Shown here: positions 9,431 to 19,430 of the stretch, piece after piece
Numbering within the stretch: position 1 is the stretch's first letter
How the letters are laid out: each line of letters opens with the position of its first letter
Assembly: GCF_018100805.1 (NCBI RefSeq)
Contig: NZ_JAGJEA010000005.1
Span: forward strand, 1-64,000
DNA: 64,000 nucleotides
Origin: Aquimarina sp. MMG016
GTDB taxonomy: Bacteria; Bacteroidota; Bacteroidia; Flavobacteriales; Flavobacteriaceae
Direction: 5' to 3'
The notes under the pieces: model-generated
The model's input: only the letters and a program-made list of their open reading frames with translations
The model's database searches: none
What the model was told of the DNA's origin: nothing
Made by a program: the position numbers and the translations under genes

Positions 9431-12400
9431 CTAGTCATTAAGTATGGCACTATTAGATCTTGTCTCCTGGATGGTATACACTCCTCTTTCTGTTTCTTTC
9501 TTGACACGTACTAGTCCTCCTTCTGCGTCATATTCATAGAAAGTTGCATAGTTATTGTCATCTAACTCTGCTTGTAATCGCTGAGTCAATGGATCATAGA
9601 CAAAGGTTTTCATACTACTGTCAAAAGGGTGCACACGAACATCATCGAAATACGCGTTGATATCGGTTCCTTTATTTTTAAGCGTAATAGTAAGATTTGC
9701 CGCATTTTCAGGAATTTTGAAGCTTGCGCTGATACGTTGCCATCCATCGATAACGGAACCCTTAGGTGTAAAAACGATATCATTAACGTCCTGCGGAGGT
9801 ATTACTGCCTGATCAATATCCTTATACAGCAATTCTATTGATGTATTCTCAAGATGAGTCACCTGATATGTTGGATCCTCTTCATAGGTAAAGAAATCTA
9901 CCTCTGATGATATCCCAGATGTTGTTGATCTTTCGCTTACGTGATTTGTAAATGCTTGCTGATAAAAAGGACTACCGCCTTTTATAATTTTAAAATCCGA
10001 AGTGATCTGGAAACTATTCCCTACAGGTTCTGCTTTTTTGAAAGTAATGGTTATTCCTACATTATCCTGTGCTGGGTTGTCCTTTTTTCCATATAATAGT
10101 GGAAAATGAAATCCTCTGCGGAAAGTATATCCAAGTGCTTGAAATCTAACTCTTGGCGTGATATAAGTAAACTTATACTTGTTGTTTTCATCTAGCGAAA
10201 ATGAAAAACCTATGGTTCGCTTTATATTATCAATATTTTCTTTTATTAGTTTGAAATCATATACGGTAACATTTCTGTCCTTACTACCTTTAATAAATGG
10301 AAGTAATCCGTCAACGTCATACTTAAAATCCTTATCATCCTTTAGTACATACTGGCTGGGAATTGGTTCTTTATTAATAACTTTATCTTTTAAGTGGGTT
10401 AATAAATTCACGAATTGATCACTTACTGTACTATAGGCTACTGTTTCAGAATCAACAGTCTTTAACTTTTCTTCACGAACCCAACCACTTATTACATATT
10501 CATCTCCTGGTCTAGGAAGGTACTTAATACAAGTAATTCGTTCCGGTTGTCCTACTTCTCCTAACCTTACCGTAACTGCTAACACTTCTGAAGCATCACA
10601 GGGTTGCCCTCCAAGTCGGGTATAATAGGTTCCTTCCTCTAATCTAGTTTCCGGATTGATAGCAACACCCCCTATGGCTTGTGCATACCATAACTTATTA
10701 GTGTTGAAATAAAAATCGCTAAGAGCAGATACTTTTGACTCTAATGGAAGTAATACAGATGCTGTATAGGTTCTTCCTAACCCAGCAACATCAATTATAC
10801 CTACATTTACCGGAAAACGTTCTGGTGTTTCTACGGTCCCATTGGTCTGCACTACATAATATGTTTTATTGTCCTCTAATGGAGTTGTGATTGGGTAGGT
10901 TTGAGTGCCTGTAGCATCAACATACCATTTCAGCGTATAATTAGGATTAGTAACTTCAAAATACAAATCTGCAATAGTAGGATCCTCAGTACTACAAAAC
11001 TCCTGGAAACCATCGCCATCAGGTTGCGGCACCTGTACCAAAGCTAATACCTCAAGTCTACACGAATTATTTCCTTTTGCTGCATAGTATGTCGTTCCAT
11101 TTACCAATGGCGTAGTTTTATCAAGTGGTGTGGTACCTCTTGCCGTACTATACCAGGATATATTGGCAGAAACATCTTCTTCGGTCTTCAGATTCTCAAT
11201 TGTTGGATTATCGTAAATATCAAAATACTGATTATCATCTCCTTTTGGTGCTCCCCAATCAAAGATAATTTCTACCGGAACTCTTGGATCAGAACCGTTA
11301 TCAGCCCATACAAAATAAGAAGGTAAATCGGTTAAATCAGTATTAGTAGCATATAGTGTTCCTCCCACTTGTTCACTATACCACGATGTAGTACCTGTCA
11401 ATGGCGAAGTTAAATCGGCTATAGTAGGTTCTTCTATATCAATACTACAAAACAATTGTGTACTAATCTCAAAGCAAGAAGTATTGTCTGTTACCAAAGG
11501 TTTTTGGTAAATACGGATTCCATCAATTAACATATACACTGGGTATGCATTGCTTTCATCTGAAGCTCGAGAGCCTGCTGAAAATTCAATACGCTGGCTA
11601 GCACTTATAGGTGTAAATTCTAACCGTGTTCGTTGCCATATCGCTTGAGATGGAACGGGTTGTAGTTCATCGGAGTTTTGAGATTCATTGCCAAAACTTA
11701 CGTTCCAATATCCATATGCTTCATCAAAAAACTCAGGAATTAAAAGATTTGTCGTATTGGCCTGATAAAATTCAACTATATAAGTAACTCCGGTATATAA
11801 TCCCGCAATATCAGCATAAAAGGATTCTGTAGCATCACCAGCTCTAAGAGCCCCGGCACATACGCCTCCATTAGGAGAATTCTGAAACCCATATAATAAT
11901 AATTCATCTCCTGTATTAGTCAAAGGTGCTAAAAATGTATCTGGTGTACCTTGACCTACTTCCCAACCCGTCGCTCCTAAGGTTTCATTTCTTCCATTAG
12001 CAACCACTGGAAGCGCAGACTCAAAAGAAGTATCCACTCCAATAGTTTCTAGAAGATTCGTACAATCTCCTCCTGGAGTTCCTATCGTTAATGTGATAGG
12101 GTTACGCTCTAATATAAGGTCTGGATCTTTGATAATGCTGTTAGTAGCCAGGAAATGATATACACCAGCATCATTATCAGAAACATTAGAAATTATCAAA
12201 TCTTTATCTGTAGCATCAGGAATCGCTACACCGTCTTTATACCATTGATAGGTGTTATTAAAACTTGTTAGCTGGTTTGATGTTAGTGTGATATTACCTC
12301 CTAAAAAAACGGTTATTGTTTCTTCTGTATCAACTTTGGCTTGAGGTATATATTGAAAACCAAGTGCTAACTTGTTTTTATACTCCTCAAATTCAGATTC

Positions 12401-15400
12401 AAAATCCGAAAAGATGAACTCATTATTAGAGATGTAAAAATCAGTAAAATCATTAATTATTGTAAAATTAGGTACCCTACCAGAAAGTCGATTATGATCT
12501 AACAATAGTGCATCAAGGTATTCTAGCTGAGCAAGAGACTGAGGAATTGTACCAGTTAATTGGTTATTATGTAGATACAATTCTCGTAATTGGAGAAGTC
12601 TGCCTAGCTCTGGAATACTTCCGCTAATTTTATTCTCATTTAAATATAAATTTTCAATTTTTCGAAGTTCATCCAGGGTCGGAGGTAATGTCCCTTCAAG
12701 GTTATTTTGTTCTAATTGTAATTCATCAACCGATCCATTAACGACTTTAACTCCATACCAATCACATACCGATGAATTAGGATCATTAATCATCCAAGGT
12801 TTATTACCTGCTACCGTATTTTCCCAGTTATCTCCGTTAGTAGCATTATATAGTTCAATCAATGCTTGTCGTTCTTGTTGTGATACATCACAAGGATTCC
12901 CTGTTCCAATAGTTAGTGTAATTGGGTTACGTATTAAGGTAAGATCTTTGACTACTGTATTTTTAGCCTCCAATGTGTAAATTCCGGCATCCTCATTAGT
13001 TATATTAGAAATTATCAAATCTTTATTTATAGCATCAGGAATTTCTACTCCATCTTTGAACCACTGATAGGTATTATTAGGGCTCGTTAATACATTAGAA
13101 GTAAGTGTGATCGTGCTACCAACATCTATTGCAATTGACTCTTCTTGGTCTACCTTAGCTTGGGGACTATAGAAAAAGCTACTCCCTAATTTACTCTTAT
13201 AGGTATCAAATTCATCTTCAAAATCTGAGAAAATAAATTTGTTATTACTAATACCTAGCCCGCCATTCCAAGTTTCAATGGCAGCCAAGCCAGGAGGTAT
13301 TCTACCGTGTAAATTATTGTTTGCAAAATCAGCATATTGAAGTTTTTGTAAGTTTTCAAATGCCATAGGTATCGTCCCCGAAAAACGATTACCTCCTAAT
13401 ACTAAAAACTGAAGCTCTAAGAACTGACCAATGCCTACAGGAATAGTACCTTCTAATTGATTATTACTCAAAGCTAAAATTTGAAGTTCTTTTAGCTGCC
13501 CAATTTCAATAGGAACAGTACCACTTAATTGATTAATAAATAGGTGTAATTCTTCTAAAGCAGTTAAATTACCAATAGAAGCCGGAATCGTACCTGATAC
13601 ATTATTATTAGCCAGTTCTAATTTGACCACTTTTCCCTCTCTAACGGTTACCCCATACCAAGAACAGACTGGAGTATCTGTATTCCAATTGTTATTATTT
13701 GTCCAATTAAGGCCATTGGTAGCATTATAAAGATCAACCAAAGCCTGACGTTCTTTTTGCGAAACAGCACAAGTGTCAAAAACAAGGGTAATTGGGTTAC
13801 GCTCTAATTCTAGATTACCTACAATACTGTTAGTTGCTTTAAATGTATACACCCCTGCATCTGCACTAGACAGGTTAGAAATTACTAAATTTTTACTTGT
13901 TTCTCCTGCTATTTCAACTCCATCTTTACACCATTTATATATATTATTAGAGCTTGTCAACTGGTTCGTGGTAAGTGTTATTTCTTGACCTGGAATAACT
14001 GAGATCGTTTCTTCTTGATCAACCTTGCTTTGAGGGCTATAGAAAAAATCATTCAGTTGCATTTGATAATTGACAAATTCTGTTTCAAAGTCTGAAAAAA
14101 TGAAACCATTTTTTTGTACATATAAATTTTGCAATGTAACATTTGTAGTAAAGTCAGGTATTTTACCCGATAAATTATTGCCAAGAACATTTAAGCCAAT
14201 TAGGTTAGGTAAATTTTCAAACCCATCAGGAATACTTCCTGTAAATTCATTATCATGTAAAGACAGTGTTTTTAGATTCTGTAGATTTCCAATTTCGACA
14301 GGAATTTCTCCTGATAATTGATTTTCACCTAAATTGATAAAAACTAAGGCAGGACAAAAAGCCAGCTTATCCGGAATTTCTCCTGTTAGTGCGTTTTTAG
14401 AAAGGTTTAGAAATTTTAAATTTTGCAGTGGTTGATTCATCTTAGGTATCCCCCCTGTAAATTGATTGTTTTGCAGAGCAAGAGAAACCAAACTTTCTAA
14501 GTCCCAAATTACATCCGGAATAGTACCTTGCAACTGATTACTTTGAAGTGAGAGTGTTCTTAGATTCTTTAAATTCTGAATAGAATTAGGAATGTTTCCT
14601 GTCAATTGATTTCCGTAAGCCATAAAAAACAGTAGTTCAGGTAGCTCACCTATGGTTTCAGGAATGCTTTCACTAATACTGTTTTGGAATAGATATAATG
14701 TTTTTAGATATGGTAGGTTATTAATACTAGCTGGTATTGAACCTGTTAAACCATTATTATTTAAATCAATCTTTGTTACCTTCCCACCAAAAATTTCAAT
14801 TCCATACCAATCACAAACTGAAGAATTCCGGTCATTAATTAACCAAGGTTGATTGCCTGCAATTGTGTTCTTCCACTGGTCTCCATTAGTCGCATTATAA
14901 AAATCAATCAACGCACTACGTTGAGCCTCTGAAATATCACAAGGGTTCTCTGGAGCAATGAAGAGAGTTATAGGATGTCGTTCAAGAGTAAGACCAGTGA
15001 CTACACTATTAGTGGCTTTAAAAATATATACACCTCCATCTGTATCTTTTGCATCTGTAATTACCAGGTTTTTATTTGTAGCACCCGGTATTATGATTCC
15101 GTCTTTATACCATTGGTATCGGTTATTGGGGCTACTAAGCTCAATAGAGGTTAATGTAATTGATTCTTTCTCAACCACCGAAGGCGACAATGGTTCATCC
15201 ACTTTTGCCTGATTTTTATATTGAAAAAGATTACCCCATTTGTTAAGATATGTATTAAATTCTGTTTCAAAATCTGAGAAAACAAATTCATTTTGATCAA
15301 TTGTCAAAATAGGAAAGCCCGTTATCGAACCTTGATTAGAAGGTAGATGAGAAAAATTTGGAACCTTTCCTGATAATCTATTATCTCTTAGTATTACATG

Positions 15401-18400
15401 GCTTAAGGCAGGAATTGTAGTAAGCTCAACAGGAATACTTCCTGAAAGTTCATTAGATTCCAGGCCTAAAAAAATTAATGAAGAAAGGTTCCCCAAAGCC
15501 GAAGGAATACTTTCACTAAGTTGATTACTGCTTAAATAAAGGGTTTCTAAAGAGCTCATTTGACCTAGCTCCACAGGAATTGAACCGGTTAAATTATTAT
15601 TGCCCAATAATAAATCAGTCAAATTAGATAAACTGCCTAATGATCCTGGCAACTCTCCAGCTACTTCATTACTATTTAAGTCTAATTTTATTACTTTTCC
15701 ATTTTCCACCGTAACCCCATGCCAATCACAAACCGAAGAATCCGGATCATTAACTAACCAGGGTTTATTGCCTTCAACCGTATTTTTCCATTTGCTACCA
15801 TTAGTAGCATTATAGAAATCAATTAATACTTCTCGTTCTGATGGTGAAATATCACAAGGATTTCCGGCACCAATGCTAAGTGTAATAGGATTGCGTTCTA
15901 GTGTTAAATTATCAATAATAGTATTAGTAGCCTCAAAAGTATATACACCTTCATCTGTAGCTGTAGCTTCCAAAATTGTATAATCTTTTGAGGTAGCACC
16001 TGTAATAGCAACCCCATCTTTAAACCATTGATAAGTATTATTTAGACTTACCAATTTATTAGTAGTAAGAGTTATTGATTCTCCCTGAGTTACAGAAATT
16101 GTTTCTTGCTGATCTACTTTAGCCTGATTACTATAGATAAAATTTGGAGCACCTAATCCCTGGTAATAATCAAATTCTGATTCGAAATCTGAAAAGATAA
16201 ATTTGTTATTATCTATCCATAAAAACGTTAATTTCTGCTTAAACCCCTGAGCAATTCTTCCTTCTAGCTCATTATGAGATAATAAAAGTCCTCTTAAAGA
16301 GTTTATTGAAGCCCATTCTTGAGGAATAGATCCACTAATTTTGTTATTATCTAAAATCAATGATCCTAAATTTAAAACCGACATTGAAGCAGGTAAATAT
16401 CCTTGTAAATTATTATCCGACAACAACAATCCCATTATTCCATCAGTATCTATAATAACTCCAAACCAATCGCAAACCGAAGAATTAGGATCATTTATTA
16501 ACCAAGGTTGATTTCCTTCTACTGTATTTTTCCATTGATCTCCGTTAGTAGCATTATAAAAATCTATGAGGGCCTGACGTTCTGATGGTGAAATATTACA
16601 AGGGTTTGCTGTATCAATGGTAAGTGTAATTGGATTACGCTCTAGTATAAGATCAGGATTTTTTATGATACCATTACCCGCTTCAAATGTATATACTCCA
16701 GCATCCGTGGCTTTAGCATCAGAAATGACATAGTCTTTTGATGTAGCACCAGTTATGGCAACTCCATCTTTAAACCATTGATAACTATTATTAGGACTTA
16801 TTAATTGATTACTAGTTAACGTAATAGTTCCTCCTGTTGCAATTGAAGAGGTTTCTTCTTGGTCTACTTTAGCTTGAGGTGTATATATAAAATTAGTCCC
16901 TATTGCATTCTTATAGGTATTAAATTCATTTTCAAAATTTGAATAAATAAATTTATTATTCTTAATATTTAAATAGCCTTCTCCAAATATATTTGAACTT
17001 GGAGTAGTTCCTAAGGCGAGTATCCTATTAAATATTGGTAAAGGTCCTGAAAGTTGATTGTTATTTATAAGTAAAATATGTAAACTATTACTTTCACTTA
17101 ATCCAACCGGTATCGTACCTTCCAACCTATTATTAGCCAATGCAATAATAGTCAAAACAGGCAAATTACCAAGCTCTTTAGGTATTTCTCCTTCAAAACT
17201 ATTGTTACTTAGCCATAAAATAGTTAAGCTATTAAGTGATCCTATTTCCTTAGGTATTTCACCATTTAAATTATTATTCGCTAAAAATATAGTTACTAAA
17301 GCGGTTAATTCCCCGATAGCAGTTGGTATTTTTCCAGAAAGATTATTGTTCTGCAATACAATTGCTCGTAACTGTTTTAACTGAAATAATGCAACAGGTA
17401 GCGTTCCGGTTAAGTTATTATCAGGTAGTTCTAAACTGACTATTACGTCATTTTCAACTTTAACTCCAAACCAATCACAAACTGAAGAATTAGGATCATT
17501 AACTAACCATGGGTTATTGTCTTCAGTAGTATTTTTCCATTGATCTCCATTGGTAGCATTATAGAAATCGACAAGCGCTTGTCGTTCTTGAGTCGAAACA
17601 GCGCAAACATTACCAGGAGTTACAGTAAGCGTTATGGTATTACGCTCTAAGGTCAAATCATTTATTACACTATTATTCGCGTTAAAAGTGTAAACCCCAG
17701 CATCTGTACTTTTAGCATCCGAAATGATAAGGTCTTTTGATGTAGCACCTGCTATAGCAACACCATCTTTAAACCATTGATAGGTGTTATTGGAGCTTAC
17801 TAATTGACTACTAGTTAACGTAATAGAACCTCCTGTTGTAACAGAAAGGGTTTCTTCTTGGTCAACTTTGGCTTGGGGTATATATTCAAATACCACAAGA
17901 TTACCCTGAAAATATCCGAAATTTGAGTCTAGGTCTGAAAATGAATACTTATTATTAGCTATATATAACTCTGAAAATGAGCTAAATGGATTAACATTAT
18001 CTATAGTAAAGTAAGGCAAATCCCCTTCTAACTGATTATTAGACACATTAAAAACTCTCAATACCGAAAATCGATCAATTGAGCTTGGAATTTCTCCTTG
18101 CAAACTATTATTCTGAAGGGATATACCCGTAACTTTTCCATCTACTACTGTAACCCCAAACCAGGTACTTACATCACTATCGGGGTCATTAATTTGCCAA
18201 ACTTGATCTCCTGCTAGGGTATTTTTCCAGTTAGATCCGTTGGTAGCATTGTATAAATCAATTAATGCCTCACGTTCTGCTTGTGATACTTCATTAGTAT
18301 TATTATTTTCTGTAACTGTAAGTGCAATGTTATTTCTTTCTATGGTAAGGTTAGGTATTGCATTATTGGTTGCTCTTACCTTATATGTGCCCGCACTGTT

Positions 18401-19405
18401 ATTATCCGCATTAGAAAGAGCCAGATCTTTATTGTTAGCGTCATTAATTGCTATTCCGTTTTTATACCATTGATAGTTGTTATTTGTACTGTTTAGGCTA
18501 GAGGTAAGCGTAATACTTCCTCCTCTACTAACTGTTTGGTCAATTGGAGTATCCGCTTTTTTCTGCGGTCCATACTGAAAAGCAGTTAAATTATTCTGAT
18601 AGGCTGCAAATTGTGTTTCAAAATCTGCAAAGACAAAATGGTTCTGTTGTATATATAAGTTTTTAAGTGATGTTATCGAAGTGAAATCGGGTAACTGACC
18701 TATAAACTGATTAGAGTTTAAGGAGATGGTAGCTATATTGCCTAAATTTGATAAACTCTCTGGTAGTACCCCAGAAAATCGATTACCGGCCATATTAAAA
18801 TTAATCAGAGAGGAAAAATTTCCGATCACTGATGGAATAGTTCCTGTAAGATTATTATTAGATAGATTCAAGAACTTTAAACCCGTTAAAGGCAACATGA
18901 TATCTGGCAAGCCCCCTGATAACTGATTATTTTGTAAAGCTACAGTTACCAGATTAGAAAGGTTCCAAATCGATGGAGGAATAGCTCCTGATAATTGGTT
19001 ATTACGCATCACCACAAACATTAAGTTAGATAGACTACCTATACTTTCTGGAATAGTTCCACTAATTGTATTTTGTTCCAGATACAGTGATTTTAAACCT
19101 GACAGATTCCCTATACTGTTTGGTAACGCCCCTGACAATCCATTGTTTGCCAATTTTATAGCGGTTACCGTACCATTGGCAACTGTAATACCATACCAAG
19201 AGCTTACATCGCTGGTAGGATCTTGTACTTGCCAGGTTTTATTATTCGCTACTGTATTTTTCCATTGATCTCCATAGGTGGCATTATACAGATCAATCAA
19301 AGCTTGACGTTCTGCTTGAGATACCTGAGCCTTTGATATACCTAAACTGAAAATGGCAATCAGAAGCGTTAATACAACTGATTTATGTGATTTTATATTT
19401 TTCAT
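9431..19405 (-). CDS. Giant secreted LRR/Ig-like modular protein with RHS-type tail
   Basis: The protein has 3324 residues and a signal peptide ending at SLGISKA-Q near residue 27. Eight tandem modules follow. Each begins with a cap of the type ERQALIDFYNATNGDQWKN...CDWFGV, continues with a variable number of plant-type leucine-rich repeats (LxNNxLxGxIPxxIGxLxxL), and ends with an Ig-like domain (NNTYQWFKDGVAI... ERNPITLT). Modules start near residues 28, 366, 599, 931, 1183, 1489, 1881 and 2171. After about residue 2446 come a carbohydrate-binding-like jelly-roll segment and three or four short domains with a SWYS-type motif. The last 350 residues end in a YD-like segment (NNYATFYEYDAEGGLVRVKK) typical of RHS loci. 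No T9SS sorting domain is visible. It lies 25 bp downstream of the RHS front-half gene and ends 4 nt before the next start. The LRR/Ig array suggests ligand or cell-surface recognition; the target is unknown. Confidence 0.92.
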   Translation of the reverse strand: MKNIKSHKSVVLTLLIAIFSLGISKAQVSQAERQALIDLYNATYGDQWKNTVANNKTWQVQDPTSDVSSWYGITVANGTVTAIKLANNGLSGALPNSIGNLSGLKSLYLEQNTISGTIPESIGSLSNLMFVVMRNNQLSGAIPPSIWNLSNLVTVALQNNQLSGGLPDIMLPLTGLKFLNLSNNNLTGTIPSVIGNFSSLINFNMAGNRFSGVLPESLSNLGNIATISLNSNQFIGQLPDFTSITSLKNLYIQQNHFVFADFETQFAAYQNNLTAFQYGPQKKADTPIDQTVSRGGSITLTSSLNSTNNNYQWYKNGIAINDANNKDLALSNADNNSAGTYKVRATNNAIPNLTIERNNIALTVTENNNTNEVSQAEREALIDLYNATNGSNWKNTLAGDQVWQINDPDSDVSTWFGVTVVDGKVTGISLQNNSLQGEIPSSIDRFSVLRVFNVSNNQLEGDLPYFTIDNVNPFSSFSELYIANNKYSFSDLDSNFGYFQGNLVVFEYIPQAKVDQEETLSVTTGGSITLTSSQLVSSNNTYQWFKDGVAIAGATSKDLIISDAKSTDAGVYTFNANNSVINDLTLERNTITLTVTPGNVCAVSTQERQALVDFYNATNGDQWKNTTEDNNPWLVNDPNSSVCDWFGVKVENDVIVSLELPDNNLTGTLPVALFQLKQLRAIVLQNNNLSGKIPTAIGELTALVTIFLANNNLNGEIPKEIGSLNSLTILWLSNNSFEGEIPKELGNLPVLTIIALANNRLEGTIPVGLSESNSLHILLINNNQLSGPLPIFNRILALGTTPSSNIFGEGYLNIKNNKFIYSNFENEFNTYKNAIGTNFIYTPQAKVDQEETSSIATGGTITLTSNQLISPNNSYQWFKDGVAITGATSKDYVISDAKATDAGVYTFEAGNGIIKNPDLILERNPITLTIDTANPCNISPSERQALIDFYNATNGDQWKNTVEGNQPWLINDPNSSVCDWFGVIIDTDGIMGLLLSDNNLQGYLPASMSVLNLGSLILDNNKISGSIPQEWASINSLRGLLLSHNELEGRIAQGFKQKLTFLWIDNNKFIFSDFESEFDYYQGLGAPNFIYSNQAKVDQQETISVTQGESITLTTNKLVSLNNTYQWFKDGVAITGATSKDYTILEATATDEGVYTFEATNTIIDNLTLERNPITLSIGAGNPCDISPSEREVLIDFYNATNGSKWKNTVEGNKPWLVNDPDSSVCDWHGVTVENGKVIKLDLNSNEVAGELPGSLGSLSNLTDLLLGNNNLTGSIPVELGQMSSLETLYLSSNQLSESIPSALGNLSSLIFLGLESNELSGSIPVELTTIPALSHVILRDNRLSGKVPNFSHLPSNQGSITGFPILTIDQNEFVFSDFETEFNTYLNKWGNLFQYKNQAKVDEPLSPSVVEKESITLTSIELSSPNNRYQWYKDGIIIPGATNKNLVITDAKDTDGGVYIFKATNSVVTGLTLERHPITLFIAPENPCDISEAQRSALIDFYNATNGDQWKNTIAGNQPWLINDRNSSVCDWYGIEIFGGKVTKIDLNNNGLTGSIPASINNLPYLKTLYLFQNSISESIPETIGELPELLFFMAYGNQLTGNIPNSIQNLKNLRTLSLQSNQLQGTIPDVIWDLESLVSLALQNNQFTGGIPKMNQPLQNLKFLNLSKNALTGEIPDKLAFCPALVFINLGENQLSGEIPVEIGNLQNLKTLSLHDNEFTGSIPDGFENLPNLIGLNVLGNNLSGKIPDFTTNVTLQNLYVQKNGFIFSDFETEFVNYQMQLNDFFYSPQSKVDQEETISVIPGQEITLTTNQLTSSNNIYKWCKDGVEIAGETSKNLVISNLSSADAGVYTFKATNSIVGNLELERNPITLVFDTCAVSQKERQALVDLYNATNGLNWTNNNNWNTDTPVCSWYGVTVREGKVVKLELANNNVSGTIPASIGNLTALEELHLFINQLSGTVPIEIGQLKELQILALSNNQLEGTIPVGIGQFLELQFLVLGGNRFSGTIPMAFENLQKLQYADFANNNLHGRIPPGLAAIETWNGGLGISNNKFIFSDFEDEFDTYKSKLGSSFFYSPQAKVDQEESIAIDVGSTITLTSNVLTSPNNTYQWFKDGVEIPDAINKDLIISNITNEDAGIYTLEAKNTVVKDLTLIRNPITLTIGTGNPCDVSQQERQALIELYNATNGDNWENTVAGNKPWMINDPNSSVCDWYGVKVVNGSVDELQLEQNNLEGTLPPTLDELRKIENLYLNENKISGSIPELGRLLQLRELYLHNNQLTGTIPQSLAQLEYLDALLLDHNRLSGRVPNFTIINDFTDFYISNNEFIFSDFESEFEEYKNKLALGFQYIPQAKVDTEETITVFLGGNITLTSNQLTSFNNTYQWYKDGVAIPDATDKDLIISNVSDNDAGVYHFLATNSIIKDPDLILERNPITLTIGTPGGDCTNLLETIGVDTSFESALPVVANGRNETLGATGWEVGQGTPDTFLAPLTNTGDELLLYGFQNSPNGGVCAGALRAGDATESFYADIAGLYTGVTYIVEFYQANTTNLLIPEFFDEAYGYWNVSFGNESQNSDELQPVPSQAIWQRTRLEFTPISASQRIEFSAGSRASDESNAYPVYMLIDGIRIYQKPLVTDNTSCFEISTQLFCSIDIEEPTIADLTSPLTGTTSWYSEQVGGTLYATNTDLTDLPSYFVWADNGSDPRVPVEIIFDWGAPKGDDNQYFDIYDNPTIENLKTEEDVSANISWYSTARGTTPLDKTTPLVNGTTYYAAKGNNSCRLEVLALVQVPQPDGDGFQEFCSTEDPTIADLYFEVTNPNYTLKWYVDATGTQTYPITTPLEDNKTYYVVQTNGTVETPERFPVNVGIIDVAGLGRTYTASVLLPLESKVSALSDFYFNTNKLWYAQAIGGVAINPETRLEEGTYYTRLGGQPCDASEVLAVTVRLGEVGQPERITCIKYLPRPGDEYVISGWVREEKLKTVDSETVAYSTVSDQFVNLLTHLKDKVINKEPIPSQYVLKDDKDFKYDVDGLLPFIKGSKDRNVTVYDFKLIKENIDNIKRTIGFSFSLDENNKYKFTYITPRVRFQALGYTFRRGFHFPLLYGKKDNPAQDNVGITITFKKAEPVGNSFQITSDFKIIKGGSPFYQQAFTNHVSERSTTSGISSEVDFFTYEEDPTYQVTHLENTSIELLYKDIDQAVIPPQDVNDIVFTPKGSVIDGWQRISASFKIPENAANLTITLKNKGTDINAYFDDVRVHPFDSSMKTFVYDPLTQRLQAELDDNNYATFYEYDAEGGLVRVKKETERGVYTIQETRSNSAILND
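12070..19340 (-). repeat. Eight tandem LRR-cap/LRR/Ig modules within one gene
   Basis: Module caps lie near 19300, 18250, 17550, 16555, 15810, 14900, 13720 and 12845. Module lengths run from about 230 to 390 codons, mainly because the LRR number differs: module 2 has only two or three LRRs, modules 1 and 6 have eight or nine. The caps and Ig segments stay alike at DNA level, for example the strings coding for NATNGDQWKN and YQWFKDGVAI. The array could therefore gain, lose or shuffle modules by homologous recombination. Confidence 0.85.
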
Positions 19406-19430
19406 TCTTTAGAAAAAATAAGTGGTTTAT

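Noticed and set aside
9427..9507. Upstream extension of the LolA-like protein gene
   Set aside because: It overlaps the upstream coding region and puts charged residues in front of the signal peptide.
12070..19340. Regular repeats as a possible CRISPR or tandem DNA repeat array
   Set aside because: The repeats keep one reading frame and code for LRR and Ig modules; repeat units are hundreds of bases long and diverged.
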